Assembly (NCBI GenBank): GCA_902373545.1
Contig: CABKMZ010000061.1
Coordinates: forward strand, 1-11,718
Direction of reading: 5' to 3'
From: an uncultured Actinomyces sp.
GTDB taxonomy: Bacteria; Actinomycetota; Actinomycetes; Actinomycetales; Actinomycetaceae
DNA: 11,718 bases
Both the position numbers and the translations under genes were made by a program. Below the pieces are notes generated by a model, which was not told where the DNA came from, did not search any database, and worked only from the letters and a program-made list of their open reading frames with translations. Shown piece after piece: positions 1 through 6,259 of this stretch. Position 1 is the stretch's first letter. Each line of letters opens with the position of its first letter.

Positions 1-43
1 CGTGGGGTCTTTGTGGCGCCTCATGTTGTGGTTCCTCAGAAAT

Positions 44-151
44 GTCGCACGTAATTCCCCGACATGTATTTCAAACGTTGAAATCACACCGTTGGAATTC
101 TGCGGTTTTCTCGATACCTATGAAAAGTTAGGGTACCCAAATTACGTGCGA
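44..151. repeat. Palindromic intergenic repeat, copy 1 (complete)
   Basis: The ends are a perfect 12-bp inverted repeat, TCGCACGTAATT at 45-56 and AATTACGTGCGA at 140-151. A second copy in the same orientation starts at 11664. The two share the terminal arm plus CCCC, then TCAAAC.TTGAA and C.TCGTTGGAAT-like blocks, with about ten unlike bases between them. Each copy also has a small internal palindrome, TTCAA-3 nt-TTGAA (69-81 here). No reading frame is carried, so it resembles a MITE or another short dispersed palindromic element. Family membership is inferred from only two copies. Confidence 0.65.
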
Positions 152-341
152 GTTTTGGTTGATGAGGCGCCCAAGGCGAACTCCTGTGTTCGATCGTCGT
201 CCCACGACACTGCCCACGATCCCCGGGACGCTTCGAACACCACCCCCACACCCCACAATGCGAAGAGCCGGTTTGCCGGCGAGGAAACTACGAGCGGGAG
301 CCTTTCGGTGTGCCGGGAGGATCCCCGGCCTCGGACATGAA

Positions 342-375
342 CGGGGGTGGGAACCCTCTCGGATTCCCACCCCCG
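342..375 (-). terminator. Stem-loop terminator of the surface-protein gene
   Basis: A perfect 12-bp stem (342-353 with 364-375) encloses a 10-nt loop and starts 22 bases beyond the TGA of the minus-strand gene ending at 398. It lacks a real U-run, which is common for actinobacterial terminators. Confidence 0.7.
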
Positions 376-397
376 GTGCGCAGGCGTGCGCGGCGCG

Positions 398-1954
398 TCA
401 GTTGGAGCTCTTCATGAAGTTCCACGCGATGACCAGCATGGCGCCGACCGGCTTGTTGGTCGTGGCCATGTCGCGCAGCTCGTTGGCCGAGACCTCGGTG
501 CTGGAGCCCGCGAAGCCGCTCAAGCCGTTGACGGCGTCGTTGACCGCGGCGTCCGTGGCCTCGAGCAGGTTCAGGTTACCGACCGTGCCGATCAAAGACA
601 CGTGCCAGCCCTTGTCGCCCTTCACGGTAAAGATACCCAGGCGCTCGGGGTTGACCAGGCCCTCCGTGAAGCGGACGGTCTGGCTCTGGGTCTGGGGGGT
701 CGTGTTGCGCGAGTTGTAGCCGTAGGCGGAGTACTCGGGGTAGGAGTAGGTCACCGTGTCGTTGTTGAACTCAACCTTGTAGCCGCCGTCCATCGTGATG
801 GACGTCGTGCCGAAGTTGACGACAGATCCGCCGCTCACCTTCGTGGACTTCAGGCCCCAGTTCACCTGGATGCCTGCGCCGATGTTCGCGGACGACGTGG
901 CGGAGTTGGAGGAACCGGCGGAACCGTACACCGCGGCGACACGGCGCTCGGGCAGGTCAAGGAAGCGGTAGAAGTCCTTGTCGCCGATACCGGCACCGTT
1001 ACGCAGGGCATCGACCATGCCGGAGACGGCCTCTTCCGGCGACTTCGCGCCCTCAACGTTGGTGAAGTCAGCGCCGTAGTTCGGCGTGACCGAGCTGTCC
1101 GCTACCATCTGCTCCGCGATGGTCATGGTCGGCGAAATGTACCACTTGCCACCTTCCTTGACGGACACGAGCGTGAGCTTGTCCGTCTGGAAGAGGCGCT
1201 GCAGAATGTTGCCCGAGAAGGTGGATTCCTTCTCGATCTCCCGCTTGAAATCGTCGAACATCTTGGACTCGTCGGCCGTGAGCTTGTCGCCCTTGGCCTT
1301 CTCGTAGTTCTCGCGGAACTTGTCAGCCAGCTCGGGCTTGACCGTGACCTCGCCCTCCCACTTCGTGATTGTGATGAGGCTGAGATTGTCCGACTTCTCG
1401 TCGACGGTGTGCTCGATGGTGGACTTGCTGATGTCGATCTGGTCAACGTAGTCGGCCAGGGCCTCGGGGCTCATCAGCTTCGTCCAGTCGGCCTTGCCGT
1501 TCGCCTTGTAGTCCTTCTGCCAGAGCGTCGCTGCCTCGAGCTCAGAGGGAGCAAGAGCGGGAGCGAGGTTTGCCAGCTTGTTGGAGTCGAAGGCCGAGTT
1601 AATGGAGTTGGCCAGAGCGTCGGGGCTCGAGAAACCGCGCGCAGAGGCCGAGCGGGTGAGCGCGAAGGCGCCGCCGCCGATGACGACCAGGACAACGGCG
1701 ACGATAGCTGCGATCAGCGCCGCGCCCTTGTTGCTCTTCTTGCGGGGTGCCTGGGGCATCTGACCCGGGAACGGACCGTTGGGTCGCACCGGCTGAGGCA
1801 TCTGGCCCTGGTACTGACCGTTGAAACCTGCCTGCTGGGGGACCTGGCCCGGGAACTGGCCGTTGGGTCGAGCCGGCTGGGGGACCTGGCCCGGGAACTG
1901 GCCGTTGGGCTGCCCCGGGTGGGGAGCCTGGCCGCCGAAATTGGGGTTGGACAC
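398..1954 (-). CDS. Membrane-anchored surface protein with repeat tail, function unknown
   Basis: This encodes 518 residues. I chose the GTG at 1954 because GAAAGG lies 7 bases upstream and the Gln/Pro/Gly-rich tail begins there; an in-frame ATG at 2008 has no comparable site. Residues 16-71 are four 14-residue repeats (type PNGQFPGQVPQPAR), then a basic RKKSNK stretch and one membrane helix at about 78-98. The rest should face outward (N-terminus inside). The outer part seems to hold two related halves. One starts at SSPDAL (about 109) and reaches a KWYIS strand around W271. The other starts at KSPEEAV (about 304) and reaches a GWHVS strand around W450. The layout resembles actinobacterial proteins with NTF2-like or lumazine-binding-like outer domains, but I cannot name the family. 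It is transcribed alone and ended by the stem-loop at 342-375. The coding call is strong and the function unknown. Confidence 0.85.
   Translation of the reverse strand: MSNPNFGGQAPHPGQPNGQFPGQVPQPARPNGQFPGQVPQQAGFNGQYQGQMPQPVRPNGPFPGQMPQAPRKKSNKGAALIAAIVAVVLVVIGGGAFALTRSASARGFSSPDALANSINSAFDSNKLANLAPALAPSELEAATLWQKDYKANGKADWTKLMSPEALADYVDQIDISKSTIEHTVDEKSDNLSLITITKWEGEVTVKPELADKFRENYEKAKGDKLTADESKMFDDFKREIEKESTFSGNILQRLFQTDKLTLVSVKEGGKWYISPTMTIAEQMVADSSVTPNYGADFTNVEGAKSPEEAVSGMVDALRNGAGIGDKDFYRFLDLPERRVAAVYGSAGSSNSATSSANIGAGIQVNWGLKSTKVSGGSVVNFGTTSITMDGGYKVEFNNDTVTYSYPEYSAYGYNSRNTTPQTQSQTVRFTEGLVNPERLGIFTVKGDKGWHVSLIGTVGNLNLLEATDAAVNDAVNGLSGFAGSSTEVSANELRDMATTNKPVGAMLVIAWNFMKSSN
1742..1909 (-). 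repeat. Four 42-bp tandem repeats coding the Gln/Pro/Gly tail
   Basis: Residues 16-71 of the surface protein are four 14-residue units. At DNA level two adjacent units share a perfect 34-base match (1834-1867 and 1876-1909, offset 42), while the other two have diverged. Unit gain or loss would keep the reading frame and only change tail length. Confidence 0.8.
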
Positions 1955-1990
1955 TGTGATACCTTTCAACCGATTGGAAGCTAACTTTGC

Positions 1991-2019
1991 ATTCTGCCAT
2001 GGTCGCATGGAGAAGGCAA
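1991..2019 (-). promoter_or_regulatory. Probable promoter of the surface-protein gene
   Basis: On the minus strand TTGCCT (2014-2019) and CAGAAT (1991-1996) are 17 bases apart. Each matches its sigma-70-type consensus at 4 of 6 positions. The pair lies about 35 bases upstream of the GTG at 1954, and just downstream of the terminator of the preceding gene. Confidence 0.4.
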
Positions 2020-2110
2020 CCCCCTTGTGAGGCAGCCAATGTCGAGGCGGGGGCGGCGGCGTGCGTCTTTGTCACTTGCTCCTGGGCGCTGAGGAGGGGG
2101 CGAGAAAAGT

Positions 2111-2144
2111 AAAGAAAAAGCGCGACACCTCGGTGGTGCCACGC
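2111..2144 (-). terminator. Intrinsic terminator of the 72-residue membrane protein gene
   Basis: On the minus strand a 10-bp stem (2135-2144 with 2120-2129, two G-U pairs) closes a 5-nt loop and runs straight into TTTTTCTTT (2119-2111). It has both hallmarks of an intrinsic terminator. It lies about 45 bases past the TGA at 2188 and separates that gene from the surface-protein gene. Confidence 0.75.
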
Positions 2145-2154
2145 TGGTGGGGGA

Positions 2155-2179
2155 GGGGCGCGCGGAACTCACGCGCCCC
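2155..2179 (-). terminator. Second stem-loop after the 72-residue protein gene
   Basis: GGGGCGCG (2155-2162) pairs with CGCGCCCC (2172-2179) around a 9-nt loop, directly after the stop codon and before the U-run terminator at 2111-2144. It may protect the mRNA 3' end or act as a tandem terminator. Confidence 0.4.
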
Positions 2180-2187
2180 GCAGTGTC

Positions 2188-2406
2188 TCAGGCGCGCGTA
2201 CGGGCGATCGAGAGGATCGCGGGGGAGACGATCAGGGCGGTCAGGGCGATGACGACGGCCAGGACGGTCGAGGCGATCGAGCCGACCTGGAGGGCGGCGG
2301 TCATGCCGAGGCCGGCGAGGACAACGATCAGGGCGATGAGGACGGAGGCCGAGGTGGTGGCCTGGCTCATGGTGGGGGCGGTCTCAGCCTTGACGATGTT
2401 GTTCAT
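2188..2406 (-). CDS. Small two-helix membrane protein, unknown function
   Basis: This encodes 72 residues starting MNNIVKAETA. A polar N-terminal segment of about 18 residues is followed by two hydrophobic helices (about 20-40 and 46-66) and a short basic tail ending IARTRA. The start is well supported: AAGGAGA sits 5 bases before the ATG. It is flanked by its own terminator downstream and by a long structured leader upstream, so it is probably transcribed alone. I recognise no family. Its size and two-helix form would fit a small membrane regulator, a holin-like or toxin-like peptide, or a subunit of an envelope complex. Nothing in the sequence decides between these. The strong ribosome site and terminator make it a real gene. 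Confidence 0.75.
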   Translation of the reverse strand: MNNIVKAETAPTMSQATTSASVLIALIVVLAGLGMTAALQVGSIASTVLAVVIALTALIVSPAILSIARTRA

Positions 2407-2513
2407 GGGGTTCTCCTTATGAGTGTCTTCGCACGGATGCGCGAAGCGCGCCCCGCACGCCAGCGTGTTGTGTGGGCCGATTGGCCCGCGTCGCCCGGGA
2501 GGGCGACCGCATC

Positions 2514-2543
2514 AAAAAAGGGGGCCGACTTGTGGTCGCCCCC
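2514..2543 (-). terminator. Intrinsic terminator inside the leader of the 72-residue protein gene
   Basis: On the minus strand GGGGGCGAC pairs with GTCGGCCCCC (one bulged G, 5-nt loop CACAA) and is followed at once by six T (2519-2514). It lies about 110 bases before the ATG at 2406, with no gene directly ahead of it. It should therefore end a short RNA, act as an attenuator, or back up the csp terminator. Confidence 0.75.
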
Positions 2544-2544
2544 G

Positions 2545-2559
2545 TTGGTGCATCACCAA
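2545..2559. promoter_or_regulatory. Perfect 15-base palindrome, possible operator
   Basis: TTGGTG-CAT-CACCAA is a perfect 6-bp inverted repeat with a 3-base centre. It touches a TAGAAT hexamer on the minus strand (2559-2564, 5 of 6 to the -10 consensus), which has TAGACC 17 bases further upstream. The position would suit a repressor site at a start point. It could equally be only an RNA hairpin of the leader. Confidence 0.35.
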
Positions 2560-2601
2560 TTCTACGCTCAAGTAACCGCGCGGTCTATACCGCACAAGTG
2601 C

Positions 2602-2630
2602 TTGTTAGGGACCGCACAGGATGAAGTCAA
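2602..2630 (-). promoter_or_regulatory. Possible promoter for the structured leader/small RNA
   Basis: On the minus strand TTGACT (2625-2630, 5 of 6 to consensus) is followed after 17 bases by TAACAA (2602-2607, weak). An AT-rich stretch (2631-2646) sits just upstream, like an UP element. The -35 match and spacing are good and the -10 is poor. Confidence 0.4.
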
Positions 2631-2703
2631 TAGTAATTAAAGGAAGGTTCTTGAGGGGGACAATCAGGGGTGGGAACGAGTGAGAGCCTGCCGCTTCGTG
2701 TAA

Positions 2704-2736
2704 GTGTGCCCGAGTGGGCTATCCACTCGGGCACAC
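2704..2736 (-). terminator. Terminator of the cold-shock gene
   Basis: A perfect 14-bp stem (2704-2717 with 2723-2736) and a 5-nt loop lie 4 bases beyond the csp stop codon. Only a short TT follows on the minus strand, as in many actinobacterial terminators. Confidence 0.8.
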
Positions 2737-2740
2737 GGTG

Positions 2741-2950
2741 TCAATTGGCTCGTGTCACGTTGAGAGCTTGGAGGCCCTTAGGCCCCTCGAAGACCTCATA
2801 CTCGACCCTCTCGCCCTCTACTAGAGTGCGTCGCCCAGATTGGCCGATGATGTTGGAATAGTGCACGAAGACGTCGCTGGATTCGCCATCGGGAGTGATG
2901 AAGCCGAAGCCTTTGGCGTCATTGAACCACTTGATGGTCCCGGTAGCCAT
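2741..2950 (-). CDS. cspA: Cold-shock domain protein (CspA family)
   Basis: This encodes 69 residues, the usual length for a single-domain cold-shock protein. The start is MATGTIKWFN, with AAGGAG 6 bases before the ATG at 2950; an upstream in-frame ATG would add 12 unrelated residues and is rejected. The nucleic-acid-binding motifs are present: RNP1 KGFGFI (residues 13-18) and RNP2 VFVHY (27-31). Family members bind single-stranded RNA and DNA in the cytoplasm and act as RNA chaperones, in cold or in general growth. The gene stands alone, with a leader of over 100 bases and its own terminator. The leader contains a GCCCCA/TGGGGC hairpin (2969-2984) close to the ribosome site, which might affect translation. 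The family is certain; the exact paralogue letter is not. Confidence 0.95.
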   Translation of the reverse strand: MATGTIKWFNDAKGFGFITPDGESSDVFVHYSNIIGQSGRRTLVEGERVEYEVFEGPKGLQALNVTRAN

Positions 2951-3149
2951 GGGCACTCCTTCGTGTTCGCCCCAACGCTGGGGCACCGGTCGGTCCCGCC
3001 TGCAGGGATCGACGCAATCCCGCTCGCGCGCCCGGCGTCTCTCACGTACCCGCGCGCAGCGTGTGGAATCACACTCTTAAGGTACCGCATATTGGTCCAA
3101 AATGTGTCTGACCTGCGAAAACGTGACGAAGTATCGTGTCTGTCGGCCC
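2951..3149 (-). promoter_or_regulatory. Upstream region and leader of the cold-shock gene
   Basis: No gene is seen here. Bases 3075-3110 are the only AT-rich part and should hold the csp promoter, but no clean -35/-10 pair stands out. The leader can form a GTGTG-ATTC-CACAC hairpin (3061-3074) and a 6-bp hairpin at 2969-2984, 9 bases ahead of the AAGGAG. Long structured leaders are typical of csp genes. The 3' end of the ABC operon also lies here, with only a weak 4-bp stem (about 3124-3135) as a possible terminator. Confidence 0.4.
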
Positions 3150-3950
3150 CTAGTTCTGAGGTGTGAGTCGCACCGGAACGATCGCCCGCACGTCCTGGCC
3201 CTCGAAGGCCACGCTGCCGATCGCCACGTCCACCCCGAAGACGCTCGCGAGGGTGTCCGCGTTCATGACGGAGGATGCCGGGCCGACCACGGCCTCGTGC
3301 GTGGAGGAGAAGAGCGCGACCTGGTCCGCGACGCGCAGGGCGTGCGCCGGGTAGTGCGTGTTCATGATGACCGCGAGGCCTCGGTCCTTCACGAGGCGCT
3401 CCAGCAGTCCCAGGACGATGAGCTGGTTGCGGAAGTCGAGGCCGGTTTCCGGCTCGTCGAGCACGAGGACGCGGGGGTCGGCGACGAGAGCGCGGGCGAT
3501 GAGGATCATCTGGAACTGGCCGCCCGACATGGTCGCGCAGGGCATCTCGGCCAGGTGGGAGGCGCCCACCTCGTCGAGGACGTCGCGGGCCATGCGTTCC
3601 TCGCGCGCTCCGGGCTGTGCGAGGGTGCGCATGTGCGGGGCTCGCCCGACCATGACCATCTCGAGGCCGGTGAGCGCCACGTTGGATGCGTTGCGGGCCT
3701 GGGGAACGTAGGACAGGACGCGGCCCAGCGCGCGGGTTGACATCGACGAAATGGGGGTGCCGTCGATGAGGGTGCGCCCGCTGTCCCACTTCTGCAGGCC
3801 GATCATGGTGCGCAGCAGCGTCGTCTTGCCGGCGCCGTTGGGGCCCAGGATCGCCAGGAGGGAGCGCTCGGGCACCTCGAAGGACACGTCTCGCAGGATC
3901 GGGGAGAGTGCGCCCGGATAGGTGAAGGTCGCGTTTTCGACGCTGATCAT
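3150..3950 (-). CDS. ABC transporter ATPase, iron-complex/cobalamin type (FecE/FepC/BtuD-like)
   Basis: This encodes 266 residues, the normal length for this subfamily. All nucleotide-binding motifs are present: Walker A GPNGAGKTT (36-44), Q-loop Q84 in SYVPQA, signature MSGGQ (141-145), Walker B VLVLDE (161-166) and switch histidine H199 in MNTHYP. The protein would sit on the inner face of the membrane and power import through the permease encoded just upstream. The ATG at 3950 overlaps the permease stop in an ATGA arrangement, with GGGGGGAG as ribosome site, so the two are translationally coupled. The frame stays open further upstream through the permease gene, but that part is a shadow. 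The family call is firm; the transported chelate is not shown by the sequence. Confidence 0.93.
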   Translation of the reverse strand: MISVENATFTYPGALSPILRDVSFEVPERSLLAILGPNGAGKTTLLRTMIGLQKWDSGRTLIDGTPISSMSTRALGRVLSYVPQARNASNVALTGLEMVMVGRAPHMRTLAQPGAREERMARDVLDEVGASHLAEMPCATMSGGQFQMILIARALVADPRVLVLDEPETGLDFRNQLIVLGLLERLVKDRGLAVIMNTHYPAHALRVADQVALFSSTHEAVVGPASSVMNADTLASVFGVDVAIGSVAFEGQDVRAIVPVRLTPQN

Positions 3951-4975
3951 CGCGCTCCCCCCGTCCGGCGCAGCAGCACGATAAAGAATGGGGCGCCGAT
4001 GATGGCCGTCAGGATCGAAATGGGGATCTCCGAGGCCGACAGGGAGCGCGCGAGCGTATCGATGACGATCATGAGCGCCGACCCGAGCAGCAGCGACACG
4101 GGGATGACTGCGCGGTTGTTCTGCCCGCAGAGCATGCGCGCGCAGTGCGGCACAAGCAGTCCGATCCAGCCGACCTGGCCGCACATCGAAATGACCGAGG
4201 CCGTGATGACCGTCGAGGCGACGATGAGGACGGCGCGCATGAGGGAGACGTTGACGCCGGCTGAGCGGGCCTCGTCCTCGGAGAGGGAGAGGATGTTGAG
4301 CTGCCAGCGCAGCGCCACGATGACGACGACGCCCACGATGATGAAGGGGGCGCCCAGCGCGATCTGGTGGTAGGTCACCGCGGCGAGGGAGCCCATCAGC
4401 CAGTAGGTGATCTCCGGGAGCTGGCTCGTGGGGTCGGCCGTGAGCTTGAGGAGCGAGAGGACCGCGTTGGCCAGGGCGGAGACGATGACGCCTCCGAGCA
4501 CGAGCGTGATGACGTTGAAAGCACCCGTTCGCGTACGCGAAATCGCCGTCGTGAAAGCCATCGTCGCCAGGCCCGCCGCGAGGGCCGCCGCCTGCACGCC
4601 GATCAGGTTCCAATCCAACAGCAGAGCGATGACCGCGCCGACGCACGTGCCCGCCGCGACGCCCAGGGTGTCCGGTGTGGCCAGGGGGTTGGAGAAGAGC
4701 GACTGAAACGAGGCGCCGGCAACCGACAGGCCCCCGCCGATCAGGATCGCCACGATGATGCGCGGCGCTCGCAGGTCAAACACGACCGAGTTGACGCGCG
4801 GGGGCACCGCCGGGCCTCCCCAGAACCGCGCGCGCAGTGCCGCGACCACGTCCTCCAGGGACACGGAAAAACGGCCGATCAGCATGGCCGCCGCCGCGCA
4901 CACGACGATGAGGGCGATCAGCGTGGGGACCACCCACACGCGCAGTCGCCCGTTCCTGGTCAGCACAGATGTCAT
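3947..4975 (-). CDS. FecCD/BtuC-type ABC permease
   Basis: This encodes 342 residues with about ten hydrophobic segments, as in FecCD/BtuC permeases. Family hallmarks are visible. They are RAPRIIVAILIGGGLS at about 69-84 running on into an FQSLFSNPLATPDTLG stretch, the GWIGLLVPHCAR segment that precedes the ATPase-coupling region, and the near-C-terminal SEIPISILTAIIGAPFF. The start ATG has GGGGGAGGA 4 bases ahead. Its 3' end overlaps the ATPase gene by ATGA. Only one permease gene is present, so it should form a homodimer. An 82-base gap containing a strong stem-loop separates it from the binding-protein gene. Likely cargo is an iron-siderophore, heme or cobalamin; the sequence does not choose among them. 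Confidence 0.93.
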   Translation of the reverse strand: MTSVLTRNGRLRVWVVPTLIALIVVCAAAAMLIGRFSVSLEDVVAALRARFWGGPAVPPRVNSVVFDLRAPRIIVAILIGGGLSVAGASFQSLFSNPLATPDTLGVAAGTCVGAVIALLLDWNLIGVQAAALAAGLATMAFTTAISRTRTGAFNVITLVLGGVIVSALANAVLSLLKLTADPTSQLPEITYWLMGSLAAVTYHQIALGAPFIIVGVVVIVALRWQLNILSLSEDEARSAGVNVSLMRAVLIVASTVITASVISMCGQVGWIGLLVPHCARMLCGQNNRAVIPVSLLLGSALMIVIDTLARSLSASEIPISILTAIIGAPFFIVLLRRTGGAR

Positions 4976-5016
4976 AGTGTCCTCCCCCGGGACCCGGGTG
5001 TTTCACGCAGAAGTGA

Positions 5017-5051
5017 CCCCGGCCTCGTCGATAGGGAAGACGAGGCCGGGG
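5017..5051 (-). terminator. Stem-loop between binding-protein and permease genes
   Basis: A perfect 13-bp GC-rich stem (5017-5029 with 5039-5051) closes a 9-nt loop. It starts 7 bases after the binding-protein stop and has no U-run. In an operon this would fit partial termination or 3'-end protection, giving more binding protein than permease. Confidence 0.6.
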
Positions 5052-5058
5052 CCAGGTA

Positions 5059-6195
5059 TCAGGACGCGGCGTCCGGGTTGATGATGGTGCGGGCCTGCTC
5101 GTCCGTGAGCGTGAAGTTGTACATCTTCTGGTAGTAGTCCTTCGTCATGGCTACGAGGTCAACGTCGGAGAACTGCTCCGGGTACAGGGAAGCGCCGATC
5201 CAGTTCGCCACGATCGGGGAATCCGGGTTGGGGGTGAACCAGTTCCACATGCCCAGGCCGGTGGAGTAGACGCGGCCGGACTTCACGGAGCTGAGGGTGG
5301 ACAGGTCCACGCCCTCGACCGAGTTCGTCAGGACGGTGTTCGCCGTCATGTTCGACATGCCCTTGCCGGTGACGAGGAGGACCTGGGGATCCCACGTGAG
5401 GACCTGCTCGAAGGTGACGGGCGTGTGCGAGGTGTCGGTGTCGCGCGTGACGTTCGTGTAGTTCAGCGAGTCGGCCCATTCGTTGGTGAACCAGCCGTCC
5501 TTGCCGCCCGCGACCGCGAGCTGGCCGTCGGCCGCGCCCATGAGGACCATCGTCGAGACCTTCTGGTCCTCGGGAACCTTCGCGGTGCGCGCACGGGCGT
5601 CGGCGACCAGGTCCTTGCCGAGCGCGATCTTGTCGGCCATGTGACCATCCTCGTTGAAGACGTCCTCGAGGAGCTCCATCCACTCCGCGTAGGTCTCCGA
5701 GGGGTTGCCCAGCGTCGTGAAGCCGACGGCCGGGATGCCGGCCTTGCGGAACATCTCGCCGTGTTCCTTGTTGAAGGCGTTGTAGAAGACGACGTCGACG
5801 TTCAGGTTCAGGAGGGCCTCGGCGTTGAGCTCGCCCTTGTCGTAGTAGCTGGTGTCCACCTGCATCATTTCGGGCGCCATCTCGGCGGCGATCGTTTGGC
5901 TCATGGCCTTGACGCGGGCGGCGCTCATGCCCACCAGGTAGGGGGCCTTGCCGTCGAAGTAGGCCAGGTAGGTGGATTCGATGGGGATCTGGTCGATGGC
6001 GACGCGGGTGATTGTGGAGGGCAGGACGACCTCGTTGCCCGCGTGGTCGGTGATCGTACGCGTCGACGAGGCCGAGGCCTCCTGGGTGGTCTGTTCCGAC
6101 TGGCTGGTGGTGGAGCCGGAGCCGCCCGCACAGGCGGTGAGGGCTAGGGTGGCGGTGGCCAGGATCGCGGTCAGGGTGGCGAGGCGGGTTTTCAT
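5059..6195 (-). CDS. Iron-complex-type ABC substrate-binding lipoprotein
   Basis: This encodes 378 residues. The start MKTRLATL at 6195 has GAGAGG 5 bases upstream and opens a lipoprotein signal ending in the lipobox LTAC, so Cys22 should be lipidated and the protein anchored outside the membrane. A Ser/Thr/Gln linker (about 26-45) leads into a periplasmic-binding-protein fold of the FecB/FhuD type. That fold opens with TITDHAGNEVVLP and continues with IPIESTYLAYF, and a LNVDVVFYNAF strand lies near the middle. It would capture a metal chelate, heme or cobalamin and hand it to the permease and ATPase encoded downstream. The frame is open for 82 more codons upstream, but that part lacks a signal peptide and is rejected as a start. 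Family and localisation are firm, substrate unknown. Confidence 0.92.
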   Translation of the reverse strand: MKTRLATLTAILATATLALTACAGGSGSTTSQSEQTTQEASASSTRTITDHAGNEVVLPSTITRVAIDQIPIESTYLAYFDGKAPYLVGMSAARVKAMSQTIAAEMAPEMMQVDTSYYDKGELNAEALLNLNVDVVFYNAFNKEHGEMFRKAGIPAVGFTTLGNPSETYAEWMELLEDVFNEDGHMADKIALGKDLVADARARTAKVPEDQKVSTMVLMGAADGQLAVAGGKDGWFTNEWADSLNYTNVTRDTDTSHTPVTFEQVLTWDPQVLLVTGKGMSNMTANTVLTNSVEGVDLSTLSSVKSGRVYSTGLGMWNWFTPNPDSPIVANWIGASLYPEQFSDVDLVAMTKDYYQKMYNFTLTDEQARTIINPDAAS

Positions 6196-6229
6196 TGGGT
6201 CCTCTCGTGTGTTGTGGATTATGAGGGGA

Positions 6230-6259
6230 ATACTACACAAAATTAGGTGTCCCTCACAA
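6230..6259 (-). promoter_or_regulatory. Probable promoter of the ABC importer operon with a DtxR-like half-site
   Basis: On the minus strand TTGTGA (6254-6259) and TAGTAT (6230-6235) are 18 bases apart, each 4 of 6 to consensus. The pair lies about 35 bases upstream of the lipoprotein ATG in the most AT-rich part of the divergent gap. Between the hexamers is ACCTAA, i.e. TTAGGT on the plus strand (6243-6248), identical to one arm of the DtxR/IdeR iron box. The other arm is poorly conserved, so iron control is only a suggestion. Confidence 0.4.

Larger units (their letters stand above)
1..397. other. Gene-free interval with palindromic repeat and terminator
   Basis: I see no convincing gene here. 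The short open frames have no good ribosome binding site and lack the third-position G/C bias of the real genes. The interval holds the palindromic repeat at 44-151, outer inverted arms at 15-24 and 162-171, and the stem-loop at 342-375 that probably ends the surface-protein transcript. Bases 172-341 show nothing I can name. Confidence 0.6.
2514..2596 (-). ncRNA. Candidate small RNA or attenuated leader
   Basis: Between a possible promoter (2602-2630) and a strong intrinsic terminator (2514-2543) the minus strand can form several hairpins. These are GCAC-TT-GTGC (2601-2592), GCGGT-ATAG-ACCGC (2593-2580, sharing two bases with the first), TTGGTG-ATG-CACCAA (2559-2545), and the terminator. No reading frame of note is present. 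It could be an independent ~80-nt RNA or a leader controlling the 72-residue gene. I match it to no known riboswitch class. Confidence 0.35.

Noticed and set aside
347..1984. Long plus-strand open frame opposite the surface-protein gene
   Set aside because: It is the complement of a real minus-strand gene with a good ribosome site, membrane helix and repeat structure. The plus-strand product is a Val/Gly/Arg-rich sequence without recognisable domains, as expected for a GC-rich shadow frame.
3951..4646. In-frame upstream extension of the ATPase gene
   Set aside because: The extra residues are Arg/His/Pro-rich and lie antiframe to the permease. The ATPase domain, the ribosome site and the ATGA overlap all fix the start at 3950.
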